DNA of 64,000 nt from JAFASC01 sp034669505 (GTDB lineage: Bacteria > Pseudomonadota > Alphaproteobacteria > Rhizobiales > Beijerinckiaceae): contig JAXDNJ010000059.1 in NCBI GenBank assembly GCA_034669505.1, forward strand, positions 62,001 to 126,000, in the 5' to 3' direction. A program made the translations under genes and the position numbers. The notes under the pieces are model-generated. The model had not been told where the DNA came from. It was given only the letters and a program-made list of their open reading frames with translations, and ran no database searches. Positions within the stretch are counted from its first letter, which is position 1; every line of letters begins with the position of its first letter. Positions 17,105 through 26,029 of this stretch are shown here, piece by piece.

Positions 17105-19075
17105 ATGAAACACACCACACCGCCTACGCCTCAGCGCCCGGCGCCAGCTCCTGCTCCGGACAGCGAGACTCTCGGCGATGCGTCGCTCGCGCGCACGTTC
17201 CGGCATCTGTGGCCTTACATCTGGCCGCACGAACGTGCCGACCTGCGCACGCGCATCTTCCTCGCCGTCGTTCTGCTTCTTGCCGCCAAGCTCGTCACGA
17301 TCGCCATTCCCTATGCGTTCAAATGGGCGACGGATGCGCTGACGGGCGCCGAGGCTAGGGATGTTGCCCTTCCGGCGCTGATCGCCGGGCCCGTCGCGCT
17401 CACGCTCCTTTACGGCCTCCTGCGCGTGATCATGGCGTTCCTGACGCAGCTTCGCGACGGGCTCTTCGCAGCCGTCGCGATGAACGCGGTGCGCCGCCTC
17501 GCCAACGACGTCTTCGTGCACATGCACCAGCTGTCGATGCGCTTTCACCTCGAGCGCAAGACCGGGGGCCTCACCCGCGTTCTCGAACGCGGCCGCAACG
17601 CCATCGAGACGATCGTGCGGCTTGTCATGCTGACCGGCGTGCCGACACTTGTCGAATTCATGCTGATCCTCGGCGTGTTCCTGTTTCAGTTCGACTGGCG
17701 CTACGCAGTGACGACGGCAGTCATGATCGCCGCCTACATGATCTTTACGACGATCGCGACGAACTGGCGCATCGCTATCCGCCGCTCGATGAATGAGAGC
17801 GACGTGGACGCTAATACCAAGGCGATCGACAGTCTTCTGAATTACGAGACCGTCAAATATTTCAACGCCGAGGCGCGCGAGGCGGCGCGCTACGATAAAT
17901 CGATGGAGCGCTACGAGCGCCTCAGCGTCAAGACCTACACCTCGCTCGCCGTGCTCAACGCCGGCCAAGCGGTGATTTTCACGCTTGGTCTGACCGCCGT
18001 GATGATCATGTGCGTTGCCGGTATCCGCAACGGGACGAATACGGTCGGCGATTTCGTGCTGATCAACGCGATGATGATCCAGCTTTATCAGCCGCTAAAC
18101 TTCATGGGCATGTTCTATCGCGAAGTGAAGCAGGCTGTCATCGACATCGAGAAAATGTTCGAAGTGCTTGCGCATGATCCCGAGATTCAGGACCGGCCGG
18201 GCGCGCTGCCGCTGCTCGTGACCGAGGGGCATGTACGTTTTGACGACGTCTGGTTTGCCTACGATGCGGTTCGGCCGATTTTGCGCGGCGTCAGCTTCGA
18301 CGTGCCGCCGGGCCGCACGGTCGCGATCGTCGGGCCCTCCGGCGCCGGCAAGTCGACGATCTCGCGGCTGATCTTCCGCTTTTACGAGCCGCAGGCCGGG
18401 ACGATCTCGATCGACGGACAGAACATTGCCGAGGTCACGCAGGATTCGCTGCGCGCTGAGATCGGTATGGTTCCGCAGGACACCGTGCTGTTCAACGATT
18501 CGATCGGCTACAACATCCGCTATGGCCGCTGGGAAGCGGGCGAGGGCGACGTCCAAGACGCCGCGCGAATGGCGCAGATTGACACCTTCCTCGGCATCGT
18601 GCCCGGCGGTTACAGCGCGCAAGTCGGCGAGCGCGGCCTGAAGCTATCGGGCGGCGAGAAGCAGCGCGTCGCGATCGCGCGCACGATGCTGAAAGCGCCG
18701 CCAATCCTGGTGCTCGACGAGGCGACGTCGGCGCTCGACACGTTTACCGAGCGCGAGATTCAAGCGGCGCTCGATCGCATTTCGAAGGGTCGTACGACGA
18801 TCGTCATCGCGCATCGTCTGTCGACCGTCGTCGACGCCGACGAAATCCTTGTGCTCGACAAGGGGATCATCGTCGAGCGCGGCACGCATAATTCGCTGCT
18901 CGATCAGGGTGGCGTCTATGCCGCCATGTGGAACCGCCAGCGCGAAGTGGACGAGGCGCAGGAGAAACTGCGCCGCGCGGCGGAAGAAGAGCCGCCGCCG
19001 GTCAAGGTGGGGATAGTGCTTGATCCGCCCGCTCCTTCGCAGAAACAAAGGAGCGAGGAACTGCTATCGCGCTAA
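17105..19075 (+). CDS. ABC exporter of the Atm1/HMT1 type
   Basis: A 656-residue half-transporter in which an N-terminal six-helix exporter domain (about 35-345) is fused to an ATPase domain. The latter has Walker A GPSGAGKST near residues 411-419, signature LSGGEKQR near 514, and Walker B ending in DEATSALDT. The long N-terminal region, the FNAEAREAARYDKSMERYE segment and the overall length match bacterial Atm1-like proteins that export glutathione-linked sulfur or metal compounds and support Fe-S metabolism and metal tolerance. It would act as a homodimer in the inner membrane. Its last 12 bases overlap, tail to tail, the end of the convergent flavoenzyme gene. Confidence 0.92.
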   Translation: MKHTTPPTPQRPAPAPAPDSETLGDASLARTFRHLWPYIWPHERADLRTRIFLAVVLLLAAKLVTIAIPYAFKWATDALTGAEARDVALPALIAGPVALTLLYGLLRVIMAFLTQLRDGLFAAVAMNAVRRLANDVFVHMHQLSMRFHLERKTGGLTRVLERGRNAIETIVRLVMLTGVPTLVEFMLILGVFLFQFDWRYAVTTAVMIAAYMIFTTIATNWRIAIRRSMNESDVDANTKAIDSLLNYETVKYFNAEAREAARYDKSMERYERLSVKTYTSLAVLNAGQAVIFTLGLTAVMIMCVAGIRNGTNTVGDFVLINAMMIQLYQPLNFMGMFYREVKQAVIDIEKMFEVLAHDPEIQDRPGALPLLVTEGHVRFDDVWFAYDAVRPILRGVSFDVPPGRTVAIVGPSGAGKSTISRLIFRFYEPQAGTISIDGQNIAEVTQDSLRAEIGMVPQDTVLFNDSIGYNIRYGRWEAGEGDVQDAARMAQIDTFLGIVPGGYSAQVGERGLKLSGGEKQRVAIARTMLKAPPILVLDEATSALDTFTEREIQAALDRISKGRTTIVIAHRLSTVVDADEILVLDKGIIVERGTHNSLLDQGGVYAAMWNRQREVDEAQEKLRRAAEEEPPPVKVGIVLDPPAPSQKQRSEELLSR

Positions 19076-20860
19076 CCTCGCAAACCCATCATCGCTCCAG
19101 CGCTCGCTGCCGACGCCGTGGTGCACGAAGAACAGACCTTCGGGATCATACTTGTTCTTGATCGCGAGCAGCCGCGAATAGTTTGTGCCCCAGAAAGATT
19201 GTTGCCAGTCGCTTTCGAAGAAGTTGCTTTCCGAGACATACGCCCCGGCATTCGGAACGAGCTTCAATAACTCCTTCATAGCTGCGTCGATCGCCGCCCC
19301 GCGCCGGCGGGCATTCGCTACGTTCGGCTCGTGCCCCGCGATGCCGGGATAGGCCGGACCCTCGCCACCCGCGATGATCGCCAACGCGAACGCATCGCAC
19401 ACCGAGGGATTCATTGAGGTGTCGTGCGCGGCGGCGATCGCCTCAGCGGGCGCCCCGGCGAGCCCTTTGTTGAAGTGTAGTTCGACTGTCCAGTGACGCG
19501 TCGCCGCAAACAGTGCATCAGTCAGTCGCTCGCGCCGGTTTGGTTGCAGAAGCGATTGCGGAAGCCATGCCGATTGGAAGCCGTGCAAGACTTGGCCGGA
19601 TTGAGGCGCGTCGCCCGCCCAGACAATGTTACCTTCCGGCGCACCGGGCCGGTCGTCGGCGACAACAATTCCCGGCGCCCATTTGAGGAACGACGCGTCC
19701 CAGAATCTTTGTCCCGGGACGGCGATGATGAGTGGTTTGGAGATGAAGCTGAAGTCCTGCGGGGAAGCAGCAACCCACTCCAAGAATGGACGCCAGGCTG
19801 CCGTCGCCTCTGCCTGATCGAGGCCCTGAAACACCATTCTGATGGTGAGAACATTGTTCGATCGCAACACGATTTGCTCGCCCCAATGCGGGTTGAGCAG
19901 GTTTTCCGCATAGAACGTCATCATTTGGCCGATGAGGCGGCGATAGGCGTCATCGGAGTTGGCTTTGATCGTCGCATTCGCCGCGCCGAAGAAATTCGGC
20001 AGGTCGTGTGTCTTCAGCGTGAGCCTCGTCACGATGCCGAAACTGCCGCCGCCGCCACCCTTGATCGCCCAGAAGAGATCCGGATTTGTGCAGGCATTCG
20101 CAATGCGCGCGACGCCGTCGGCGGTGACGATCTCGGCCTGCAACAAGCTCGCGGCTGCCATCCCATAGCTCTTGGAAAAGCTGCCGAATCCGCCGCCTTG
20201 CACCAAACCGGCAACACCGACGGTGAGGCACCCACCGCCTTGCACATAACGGCCGCCTTTGACCGACACGGCGTCATAAACATGGCCCCAGAGCGCGCCG
20301 GCTTCAATCGTGACGGCATTCTGCGGGCCATCTGCGCATCCACCTGCGACGAACGCGTCGTGCATCTGGATGGCCTTCATGTTGCGCGTCCAAACGAGGA
20401 GCGAGTCCGCCGCATTGGATGTGCCTTGATAGCTATGGCCGCCGCCTTTCACGACGAGTCTGAGATTATGCTCGCGCGTGAAATTGACTGCGACTACGAT
20501 GTCCTGCGTGTTGCGTGCGGCGATAGCATAGGCGCTCGGCTGCGATGTCCAGGCATCAACCCAGCCGAGATTTTCCGTCAGCGCGACATCGTCCCCGACC
20601 GCGTAGGAATTCTTGAGCTTTCCGAAGACTTCAGCGCAGGCGGTGCTTTGTGGATTGTCCGCACAGATTGCGAGCGGCGACTGCACCTTGATGAGTTGCC
20701 CGCCGACATCGCGATTGAATTCGGCCCAGCGCTCTCCCGGCGGCCATGCCGCGTCGCCTGGGCGCGCGCGCAAGAACGGAAGAACCGCCTGCGCCGCCAC
20801 CCTGGTTGTCACGGCGGGAATCAGCGCTGCAGCGCTCCCCAGAAACTCTCGTCTGTTCAT
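19064..20860 (-). CDS. Tat-exported FAD-linked oxidoreductase (berberine-bridge type)
   Basis: A 598-residue protein. The N terminus NRREFLGSAAALIPAV is a twin-arginine signal, so the folded flavoenzyme should be exported. The FAD-binding (PCMH-type) domain contains VKGGGHSYQGTSN, where His142 is the usual site of 8-alpha-histidyl FAD attachment, and YVQGGGCLTVGVAG, where Cys211 sits at the position used for the second, cysteinyl bond in bicovalent family members. The C terminus has the BBE motif NYSRLLAIKNKYDPEGLF. ATG 20860 gives the compact Tat start; ATG 20872 is possible. The substrate is unknown; relatives oxidise sugars or plant-type aromatics. It is divergent from an exporter gene 76 bp away. 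Confidence 0.88.
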   Translation of the reverse strand: MNRREFLGSAAALIPAVTTRVAAQAVLPFLRARPGDAAWPPGERWAEFNRDVGGQLIKVQSPLAICADNPQSTACAEVFGKLKNSYAVGDDVALTENLGWVDAWTSQPSAYAIAARNTQDIVVAVNFTREHNLRLVVKGGGHSYQGTSNAADSLLVWTRNMKAIQMHDAFVAGGCADGPQNAVTIEAGALWGHVYDAVSVKGGRYVQGGGCLTVGVAGLVQGGGFGSFSKSYGMAAASLLQAEIVTADGVARIANACTNPDLFWAIKGGGGGSFGIVTRLTLKTHDLPNFFGAANATIKANSDDAYRRLIGQMMTFYAENLLNPHWGEQIVLRSNNVLTIRMVFQGLDQAEATAAWRPFLEWVAASPQDFSFISKPLIIAVPGQRFWDASFLKWAPGIVVADDRPGAPEGNIVWAGDAPQSGQVLHGFQSAWLPQSLLQPNRRERLTDALFAATRHWTVELHFNKGLAGAPAEAIAAAHDTSMNPSVCDAFALAIIAGGEGPAYPGIAGHEPNVANARRRGAAIDAAMKELLKLVPNAGAYVSESNFFESDWQQSFWGTNYSRLLAIKNKYDPEGLFFVHHGVGSERWSDDGFARLAR

Positions 20861-20936
20861 CCCGAGTCTCATCTGGTCGAGTCGCATTCTTTCATGACAT
20901 CGGGGGACATTCCATCTAGAAGATGGGCGAGAAATT

Positions 20937-22151
20937 ATGACTGCTAGCCTGCAAACTCCTGCCGACAAGCGCCCGGCCTATGTCGCCTACGCCGCGCATG
21001 CGCTGCATGACGGCTTCACCGACCTCATGTACGTGCTCTTGCCGCTCTTCCAGGCCGAGTTTGCGCTCGCTTATGCGCAGACGGGACTTTTGCGCTCGAT
21101 TTACGCGGGCGCGATGGCGCTGTTTCAGGTACCCTCGGGCCACCTTGCCGCGCGGTTCGGCAATCGCGCGATCCTCGCGGGTGGAACCGCGCTTGCTGCA
21201 TGCGGCTTCCTGCTTGCCGGGATGGGCAACGGATTTGCCGCACTCATTGTCGCGCTCGCCGTGCTGGGTCTGGGGCTCTCGACGCAGCACCCCATTGCGG
21301 CGGATCTTGTCGCGGAGACCTATCAAGGCGCCGCGTCGCGCAAGGCGATTGGCACCTACAATTTCGCCGGCGATATCGGCAAGATGATATTTCCCGCCGC
21401 GGTCGCGATGCTTTTGCTGGTCATGTCCTGGCGCGGCGCGGCGCTCAGCGTCGGCGGTTTCGGGCTTCTCGCAGCGATTGCCATCTTTATCGTGCTGGTG
21501 CCGAGGGCTGATCAGGATGCGCATCATGCGGGTGCGCCGGACTCGAACGCCAATACCCAATCAACGGCCATCCCCTCGCGCGCGAACTTCATCACCCTGC
21601 TGGCGATCGGCGTCATCGACAGCGCGACGCGCATGGGTTTTCTCACTTTCCTGCCGTTTCTCTTGCAACAAAAGGACGCCGGCGTGCAGAGCATCGGCTT
21701 TGCTCTGACGCTGGTCTTTGCCGGCGGCGCGCTGGGCAAAATCGTCTGCGGTCATCTCGGCGCGCGGCTTGGCACGATCCCGACGGTGTTCCTCACCGAA
21801 GGTCTGACTGCCGCGTGCATTCTTCTCCTGATCCCGCTCTCGCTGCTTTCCGCGTTCATGCTCCTGCCGATCGTCGGCATCATGCTCAACGGCACGTCGT
21901 CGGTGCTTTACGGTAGCGTGCCGGAGTTGGTCGATCCGGCCGAGCGCCGGCGCGCCTTTGCGATCTTCTACACCGGCACGATCGGGTCCGGCGCGGTATC
22001 GCCCCTGCTTTACGGCCTGTTCAGCGACGCGCTCGGCATCCCCACGATGATGAGCATCATCGCGGGCGTTGTGCTGCTTACGCTGCCGCTCGCCTGGAAA
22101 CTGCGTAGCGCTTGGCCCCGAGCGGCCGAGGCGCCCGCCGTCGTTTCGTGA
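20937..22151 (+). CDS. MFS transporter, fosmidomycin-resistance-like
   Basis: A 404-residue, roughly 12-helix inner-membrane transporter. The opening AYAAHALHDGFTDLMYVLLP and the early LLRSIYAGAMALFQVPSGHLAARFG resemble the Fsr group of drug exporters, with a central cytoplasmic loop around residue 200 separating two six-helix halves. Fsr in Escherichia coli exports fosmidomycin, but most relatives have no known substrate, so only the family is supported. It starts 76 bp from the divergent Tat flavoenzyme and ends 62 bp before psd on the same strand. Confidence 0.85.
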   Translation: MTASLQTPADKRPAYVAYAAHALHDGFTDLMYVLLPLFQAEFALAYAQTGLLRSIYAGAMALFQVPSGHLAARFGNRAILAGGTALAACGFLLAGMGNGFAALIVALAVLGLGLSTQHPIAADLVAETYQGAASRKAIGTYNFAGDIGKMIFPAAVAMLLLVMSWRGAALSVGGFGLLAAIAIFIVLVPRADQDAHHAGAPDSNANTQSTAIPSRANFITLLAIGVIDSATRMGFLTFLPFLLQQKDAGVQSIGFALTLVFAGGALGKIVCGHLGARLGTIPTVFLTEGLTAACILLLIPLSLLSAFMLLPIVGIMLNGTSSVLYGSVPELVDPAERRRAFAIFYTGTIGSGAVSPLLYGLFSDALGIPTMMSIIAGVVLLTLPLAWKLRSAWPRAAEAPAVVS

Positions 22152-22213
22152 CTTCGCCGGATTTTGGTGCCAAGAACCGCGGCTATTCCCAGGAGGCTCC
22201 GCGGAAATCCTCG

Positions 22214-22912
22214 ATGTCGATGCTCCAATCCGTGCGCAAACAGGTCGTGCCCATCCATCCCGAGGGCTACCTTTTCATCGCCATTTTTGCCGTGCTGGCC
22301 GTATTTTTTGGCTGGCTCTGGACCCCGCTCGGCTGGCTGGGGGCGATCCTAACCTGCTGGTGCGCTTACTTTTTCCGTGATCCGCCTCGCGTGACGCCCC
22401 TGCGTGACGGGCTGATCGTCTCGCCCGCCGACGGCTATGTCAGCTCGGTCGGCTATTTCACCCCGCCGCCGGAGCTCGGGCTCGGAGCCGATCCGCGCCA
22501 GCGCGTCTCGGTTTTCATGTCGGTGTTCGACTGCCACGTGAACCGCTCGCCCGTCGGCGGCCTCATCCGGCGCATCGCCTACAAGCCCGGACTCTTCATC
22601 AATGCCGATCTCGACAAGGCAAGCGACGACAACGAGCGCAATTCCCTTTTGATCGAGGCGCCGAGCGGCACCTACGGCATCGTCCAGATCGCCGGGCTCG
22701 TGGCGCGCCGCATCGTCCCCTTCGTGCACGAAGGCGAGACGATCGCTGCCGGCGAGCGCATCGGCCTCATTCGCTTCGGCTCGCGCGTCGACGTCTATAT
22801 GCCGCAGGGCGCGAGCGTGCTCGTCGCGCTCGGCAGCAAGGCGACCGCCGGCGAGACGATCCTCGCCGAGATCGGCACGCCGAACACGCCGCTCGCCTTC
22901 AGGGTTGCCTGA
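22214..22912 (+). CDS. psd: Phosphatidylserine decarboxylase proenzyme
   Basis: Converts phosphatidylserine to phosphatidylethanolamine at the inner membrane. The 232-residue protein belongs to the short (PSD-A) subfamily found in rhizobia. Self-cleavage is expected in RFGSR between Gly189 and Ser190, creating the pyruvoyl cofactor from the serine. A membrane-associated hydrophobic stretch lies near residues 17-50. ATG 22214 gives exactly the usual length; an AGGAGG at 22191 is 17 bases away, rather far, with a weaker GGAA closer. The stop is immediately followed by the ATG of pssA, so substrate-making and substrate-using enzymes are cotranscribed. Confidence 0.95.
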   Translation: MSMLQSVRKQVVPIHPEGYLFIAIFAVLAVFFGWLWTPLGWLGAILTCWCAYFFRDPPRVTPLRDGLIVSPADGYVSSVGYFTPPPELGLGADPRQRVSVFMSVFDCHVNRSPVGGLIRRIAYKPGLFINADLDKASDDNERNSLLIEAPSGTYGIVQIAGLVARRIVPFVHEGETIAAGERIGLIRFGSRVDVYMPQGASVLVALGSKATAGETILAEIGTPNTPLAFRVA

Positions 22913-23749
22913 ATGAATGGCTACGGGTCCGACCCGGAAGAAGAATTCGTCGATGGCGCACCGCCCGCGCCCGTCCTGCGCCGGCGCCGCTTCCGCCGCA
23001 TTCCGCTGCGCGTCGTTCTGCCGAACCTCGTCACGCTGCTCGCGCTTGCGCTCGGATTGACTGCGATCCGCTTCGCGATCGAAGGCCGCTTCGAGAACTC
23101 CATCCTTGCCATCATTGCCGCGGCCATTCTCGATGGGCTCGACGGACGCATCGCGCGAGTCCTTAAAGGTACGTCGCGCTTCGGCGCCGAACTCGACTCG
23201 CTTGCCGACTTCGTCGATTTCGGCGTCGCGCCGGCGCTGATCCTCTACCAATGGAGCCTGCATGAGATCCGCGGCTTCGGCTGGCTCGCGGCAATGATCT
23301 TTGCGATCGCCTGCGCGCTGCGGCTGGCGCGTTTTAATGTGAGCCTCGATGAGCCCGGCCGCCCGCCCTGGCAGGCGCGCTATTTCGTCGGCATGCCGGC
23401 GCCGGCCGGAGCCTGCATCGTGCTGCTGCCGCTCTACTTGCACTATTCGGTTTTGGGCTGGCCGGCGGCCGGCGAATTCACTTCCCTGCAGATCGCATTC
23501 GTACTGATCATCGCGTTGCTGATGGCGAGCCGGGTGCCGCATTATTCCGGCAAGAGCACGGACCGCGTCCCGCGCGAATATTTTGCGCTCCTTTTATTCG
23601 GCGTAGCGCTCGTCGTGCTGATGCTCGCGACATATCCGATGGAAATGCTGGCTATCCTGACGCTCGTCTATCTCTGCGTGATCCCGTTCAGCGCTTATCG
23701 TTACAATCGGCAGCTTGCCGCGGGAGCAGTCCCGGCAGGCAGGACTTAA
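22913..23749 (+). CDS. pssA: CDP-diacylglycerol-serine O-phosphatidyltransferase
   Basis: Makes phosphatidylserine from CDP-diacylglycerol and serine, the step before Psd. The 278-residue integral membrane protein has the CDP-alcohol phosphotransferase motif, visible as DGLDGRIAR followed by GTSRFGAELDSLADFVDFG around residues 77-105, with its aspartates spaced as required, and several membrane helices. A charged N-terminal extension of about 30 residues precedes the first helix. Its ATG directly follows the psd stop with zero spacer; AGGG lies 8 bases upstream. Its TAA overlaps the stop of the convergent small gene at 23746. Confidence 0.94.
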   Translation: MNGYGSDPEEEFVDGAPPAPVLRRRRFRRIPLRVVLPNLVTLLALALGLTAIRFAIEGRFENSILAIIAAAILDGLDGRIARVLKGTSRFGAELDSLADFVDFGVAPALILYQWSLHEIRGFGWLAAMIFAIACALRLARFNVSLDEPGRPPWQARYFVGMPAPAGACIVLLPLYLHYSVLGWPAAGEFTSLQIAFVLIIALLMASRVPHYSGKSTDRVPREYFALLLFGVALVVLMLATYPMEMLAILTLVYLCVIPFSAYRYNRQLAAGAVPAGRT

Positions 23750-24117
23750 GCGCGACGCCCGCGCCGACGTGACATCGATTTCGGTGCTTTCAGCCGGCGG
23801 TGATTGGCGCGGCTCAGCGACCGCGCCGGCTCAACGTTGCGAATGGGAGCTGCGGCGGCTAGGGAGGCAGGCGGCGCCACTGCGTCGCCTTCGTGGCTCG
23901 CTTGTTCCGGCTGCTCCTCCCCCAACTCGACCGCTGGCGCCCCGGCCGTTTCGATCCAGCGGTTCACCTCGGTGGCGAGCGGGACACCCGCTTCAGCCAG
24001 CGAGCGCGTCACTTCGGGCAATCTCGCGACGGCGCTCGCGGCGGCTTTGGCCTGCGCCTGCATGAGCTCCAGCCACAGGCGGGCCGCCTTGGCGCTGAGG
24101 TCTTCGAACTCGCTCAT
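23746..24117 (-). CDS. Small helical, possibly phasin-like protein
   Basis: A 123-residue protein whose first about 60 residues form a long amphipathic helix region (DLSAKAARLWLELMQAQAKAA and onward) reminiscent of phasins. A Pro/Ala/Glu linker follows, then a strongly basic tail rich in Arg and Lys (HRRLKAPKSMSRRRGRRA). Phasins coat polyhydroxyalkanoate granules, but the match is by general character only and no phasin core motif is certain. It sits convergent with pssA, overlapping by the stop codons, and is divergent from infA 96 bp away. The basic tail could instead bind nucleic acid or polyphosphate. Confidence 0.5.
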   Translation of the reverse strand: MSEFEDLSAKAARLWLELMQAQAKAAASAVARLPEVTRSLAEAGVPLATEVNRWIETAGAPAVELGEEQPEQASHEGDAVAPPASLAAAAPIRNVEPARSLSRANHRRLKAPKSMSRRRGRRA

Positions 24118-24213
24118 TTAGAACCCTCCGGCAGTTCACAAACGCATGGTTCTCGACTAGGGTCCGCGCGAATTTGGGCGGGCCGGCGGCAGGCGCGCCG
24201 ATCAAGGATCGAG

Positions 24214-24432
24214 ATGGCGAAAGAAGAACTTCTGGAATTCCCCGGCACCGTGACGGAACTCCTCCCCAATGCGACGTTCCGCGTAGCGCTCGAAAATGAA
24301 CACGAAATCATTGCTCACACGGCTGGGAAGATGCGCAAGAACCGCATTCGCGTGCTGACCGGCGACAAGGTGCTCGTGGAGATGACGCCTTACGATCTCA
24401 CCAAGGGCCGGATAACCTACCGGTTCAAGTGA
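24214..24432 (+). CDS. infA: Translation initiation factor IF-1
   Basis: The 72-residue S1/OB-fold factor binds the ribosomal A site during initiation. Residues MAKEELLEFPGTVTELLPNA and GDKVLVEMTPYDLTKGRI are nearly invariant in the family. ATG 24214 has AGGA 6 bases upstream; a longer in-frame extension to 23893 is spurious. The order infA-maf-yacG is typical of Hyphomicrobiales. Confidence 0.98.
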   Translation: MAKEELLEFPGTVTELLPNATFRVALENEHEIIAHTAGKMRKNRIRVLTGDKVLVEMTPYDLTKGRITYRFK

Positions 24433-24459
24433 GTCTCCCAACTCGAACGGAATAAAGGC

Positions 24460-25098
24460 GTGACGAGCGACGCGACGGCCTCGCGACCGAAACTGGTCCT
24501 CGCCTCCGGCTCGCCGCGGCGCCTGCAGCTCTTGCAGCAGGTCGGGATCGAGCCGGACGCGCTCATGCCGGCCGATATTGACGAGACGCCGCTGAAAAAC
24601 GAACTGCCGCGCTCGCTCGCGGCGCGCCTCTCGGCCGAGAAGGCCAAGAACGCGCTGAAAATCGTCGATACCCGTCCTGACCTATCGGGCTCCTACCTTT
24701 TGTCGGCCGATACGGTGGTCGCAGTCGGCCGGCGCATCCTGCCGAAACCGGAGATCAGCGAAGAGGCGGCCGATTGCCTGCGGCTTCTCTCCGGCCGGCA
24801 GCACCGCGTCTATACCGGGCTGACCATGATCTCCCCGCGCACCGGCGAGCGCCGGCGGCTGGTCGAGACACGGGTGCGCTTCAAGCGGCTCTCAAGCGCG
24901 GAAATCGACTCCTATCTCGCCAGTGGCGAATGGCGCGGTAAGGCCGGAGGATATGCCATCCAGGGACTAGCCGGCAGCTTCGTGGTGCGACTCGTCGGCT
25001 CCTATTCGTCCGTTGTGGGATTGCCGCTTTATGAAGCGATGATGCTGCTTGCAGGAGAGGGATTCCCCATCCATTTCTCCTGGCAGCATGCCGCCTGA
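24460..25098 (+). CDS. maf: Maf-family nucleotide pyrophosphatase
   Basis: A 212-residue house-cleaning enzyme that hydrolyses non-canonical or modified nucleoside triphosphates. It has the substrate-binding LASGSPRRLQLL at the N terminus, the catalytic-region SADTVVAVGRRILPKP, and GYAIQGLAGSFV near the C terminus. The start is a GTG at 24460. It lies 27 bp after infA and its end overlaps the start of yacG by 11 bp. Confidence 0.93.
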   Translation: MTSDATASRPKLVLASGSPRRLQLLQQVGIEPDALMPADIDETPLKNELPRSLAARLSAEKAKNALKIVDTRPDLSGSYLLSADTVVAVGRRILPKPEISEEAADCLRLLSGRQHRVYTGLTMISPRTGERRRLVETRVRFKRLSSAEIDSYLASGEWRGKAGGYAIQGLAGSFVVRLVGSYSSVVGLPLYEAMMLLAGEGFPIHFSWQHAA

Positions 25099-25300
25099 TC
25101 TTGCCGTTTCTACGCCAGCGCTTCGTCCGTCCTGTCCGCTTTGCGGCAAGCCGGTGGACGAGCATTATCGCCCCTTCTGCTCAAAGCGCTGCGCCGATAT
25201 CGATCTGAACCGATGGCTCGGCGGCGTCTACGCTATTCCAGCCAGCAGCGCCGATGAAGACGAAGATGGGCGCGCGCCGCAGCAGGAGCGCGAGCCGTAG
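25088..25300 (+). CDS. yacG: DNA gyrase inhibitor / zinc-binding protein YacG
   Basis: A 70-residue zinc protein. The four metal-binding cysteines are visible as CPLCG and FCSKRC, followed by DLNRWLGGVYAIP, the conserved YacG continuation, and an acidic tail. In Escherichia coli it binds GyrB and inhibits gyrase. ATG 25088 places the gene 11 bp inside the end of maf, a usual coupling for this pair. Confidence 0.92.
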   Translation: MPPDLAVSTPALRPSCPLCGKPVDEHYRPFCSKRCADIDLNRWLGGVYAIPASSADEDEDGRAPQQEREP

Positions 25301-25320
25301 ATCGCTCGGGAGGGGCTGCC

Positions 25321-25986
25321 ATGATCGTCGTTCATCACTTAAACAATTCGCGCTCGCAACGCGTGCTGTGGCTGCTCGAAGAATTGGGCGTGCCTTACGA
25401 GATCAAGCATTACCAGCGCGACAAGAAGACGATGCTGGCACCACCTGAATTGCAGGCGGTGCATCCGCTCGGGAAATCACCCGTCATCACGGATGATGGC
25501 AAGACCATCGCGGAATCCGGCGCGATCGTCGAGTATCTCGTCGACACATATGGACAGGGGAGATTGAAGCCGCCCGCGGGCACGGACGAGCGCCTGCGCT
25601 ACATCTATTGGCTGCACTTTGCCGAGGGCTCGGCGATGCCGCCGTTCCTGATCAAGCTGATCTTCGACACGATGGAATCGCGCAGGATGCCGTTCTTCAT
25701 CAAGCCGGTGGTAAAGGGCATCGCCGGCAAAGTGCGCAAGGGTTACCTCGACCGGCAGATCGCCTCGATTCTCGATTACATGGAAAGTGAGCTCGGCAGG
25801 CACGAATGGTTTGCCGGCAACGAATTCACCGCGGCCGACATCCAGATGAGTTTTCCCTCCGAACTCGCAGCCAGGCGCGCCGGTTCGGATCAAGCGCGCC
25901 CGAAACTCGCGGCTTTCGTGCAGCGCATCCACGCGCGGCCGGCTTACAAACGAGCGCGCGAAAAGGGTGGGCCGTACGCATACTGA
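25321..25986 (+). CDS. Glutathione S-transferase family protein
   Basis: A 221-residue two-domain protein. The thioredoxin-like N domain shows NNSRSQRVLWLLEELGVPYE and the cis-proline/glutathione region GKSPVITDDGKTIAESGAIVEYL. The helical C domain ends with the N-capping box-like region FTAADIQMSFP and IHARPAYKRA. This pattern is that of the GST groups common in alphaproteobacteria; the substrate is unknown. GGGAGGGG lies 5 bases before the ATG. It follows yacG by 20 bp on the same strand. Confidence 0.92.
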   Translation: MIVVHHLNNSRSQRVLWLLEELGVPYEIKHYQRDKKTMLAPPELQAVHPLGKSPVITDDGKTIAESGAIVEYLVDTYGQGRLKPPAGTDERLRYIYWLHFAEGSAMPPFLIKLIFDTMESRRMPFFIKPVVKGIAGKVRKGYLDRQIASILDYMESELGRHEWFAGNEFTAADIQMSFPSELAARRAGSDQARPKLAAFVQRIHARPAYKRAREKGGPYAY

Positions 25987-26029
25987 TTTCGGATCGGCCG
26001 GTCATTTGCGTCGGGAATGACACATTGCA

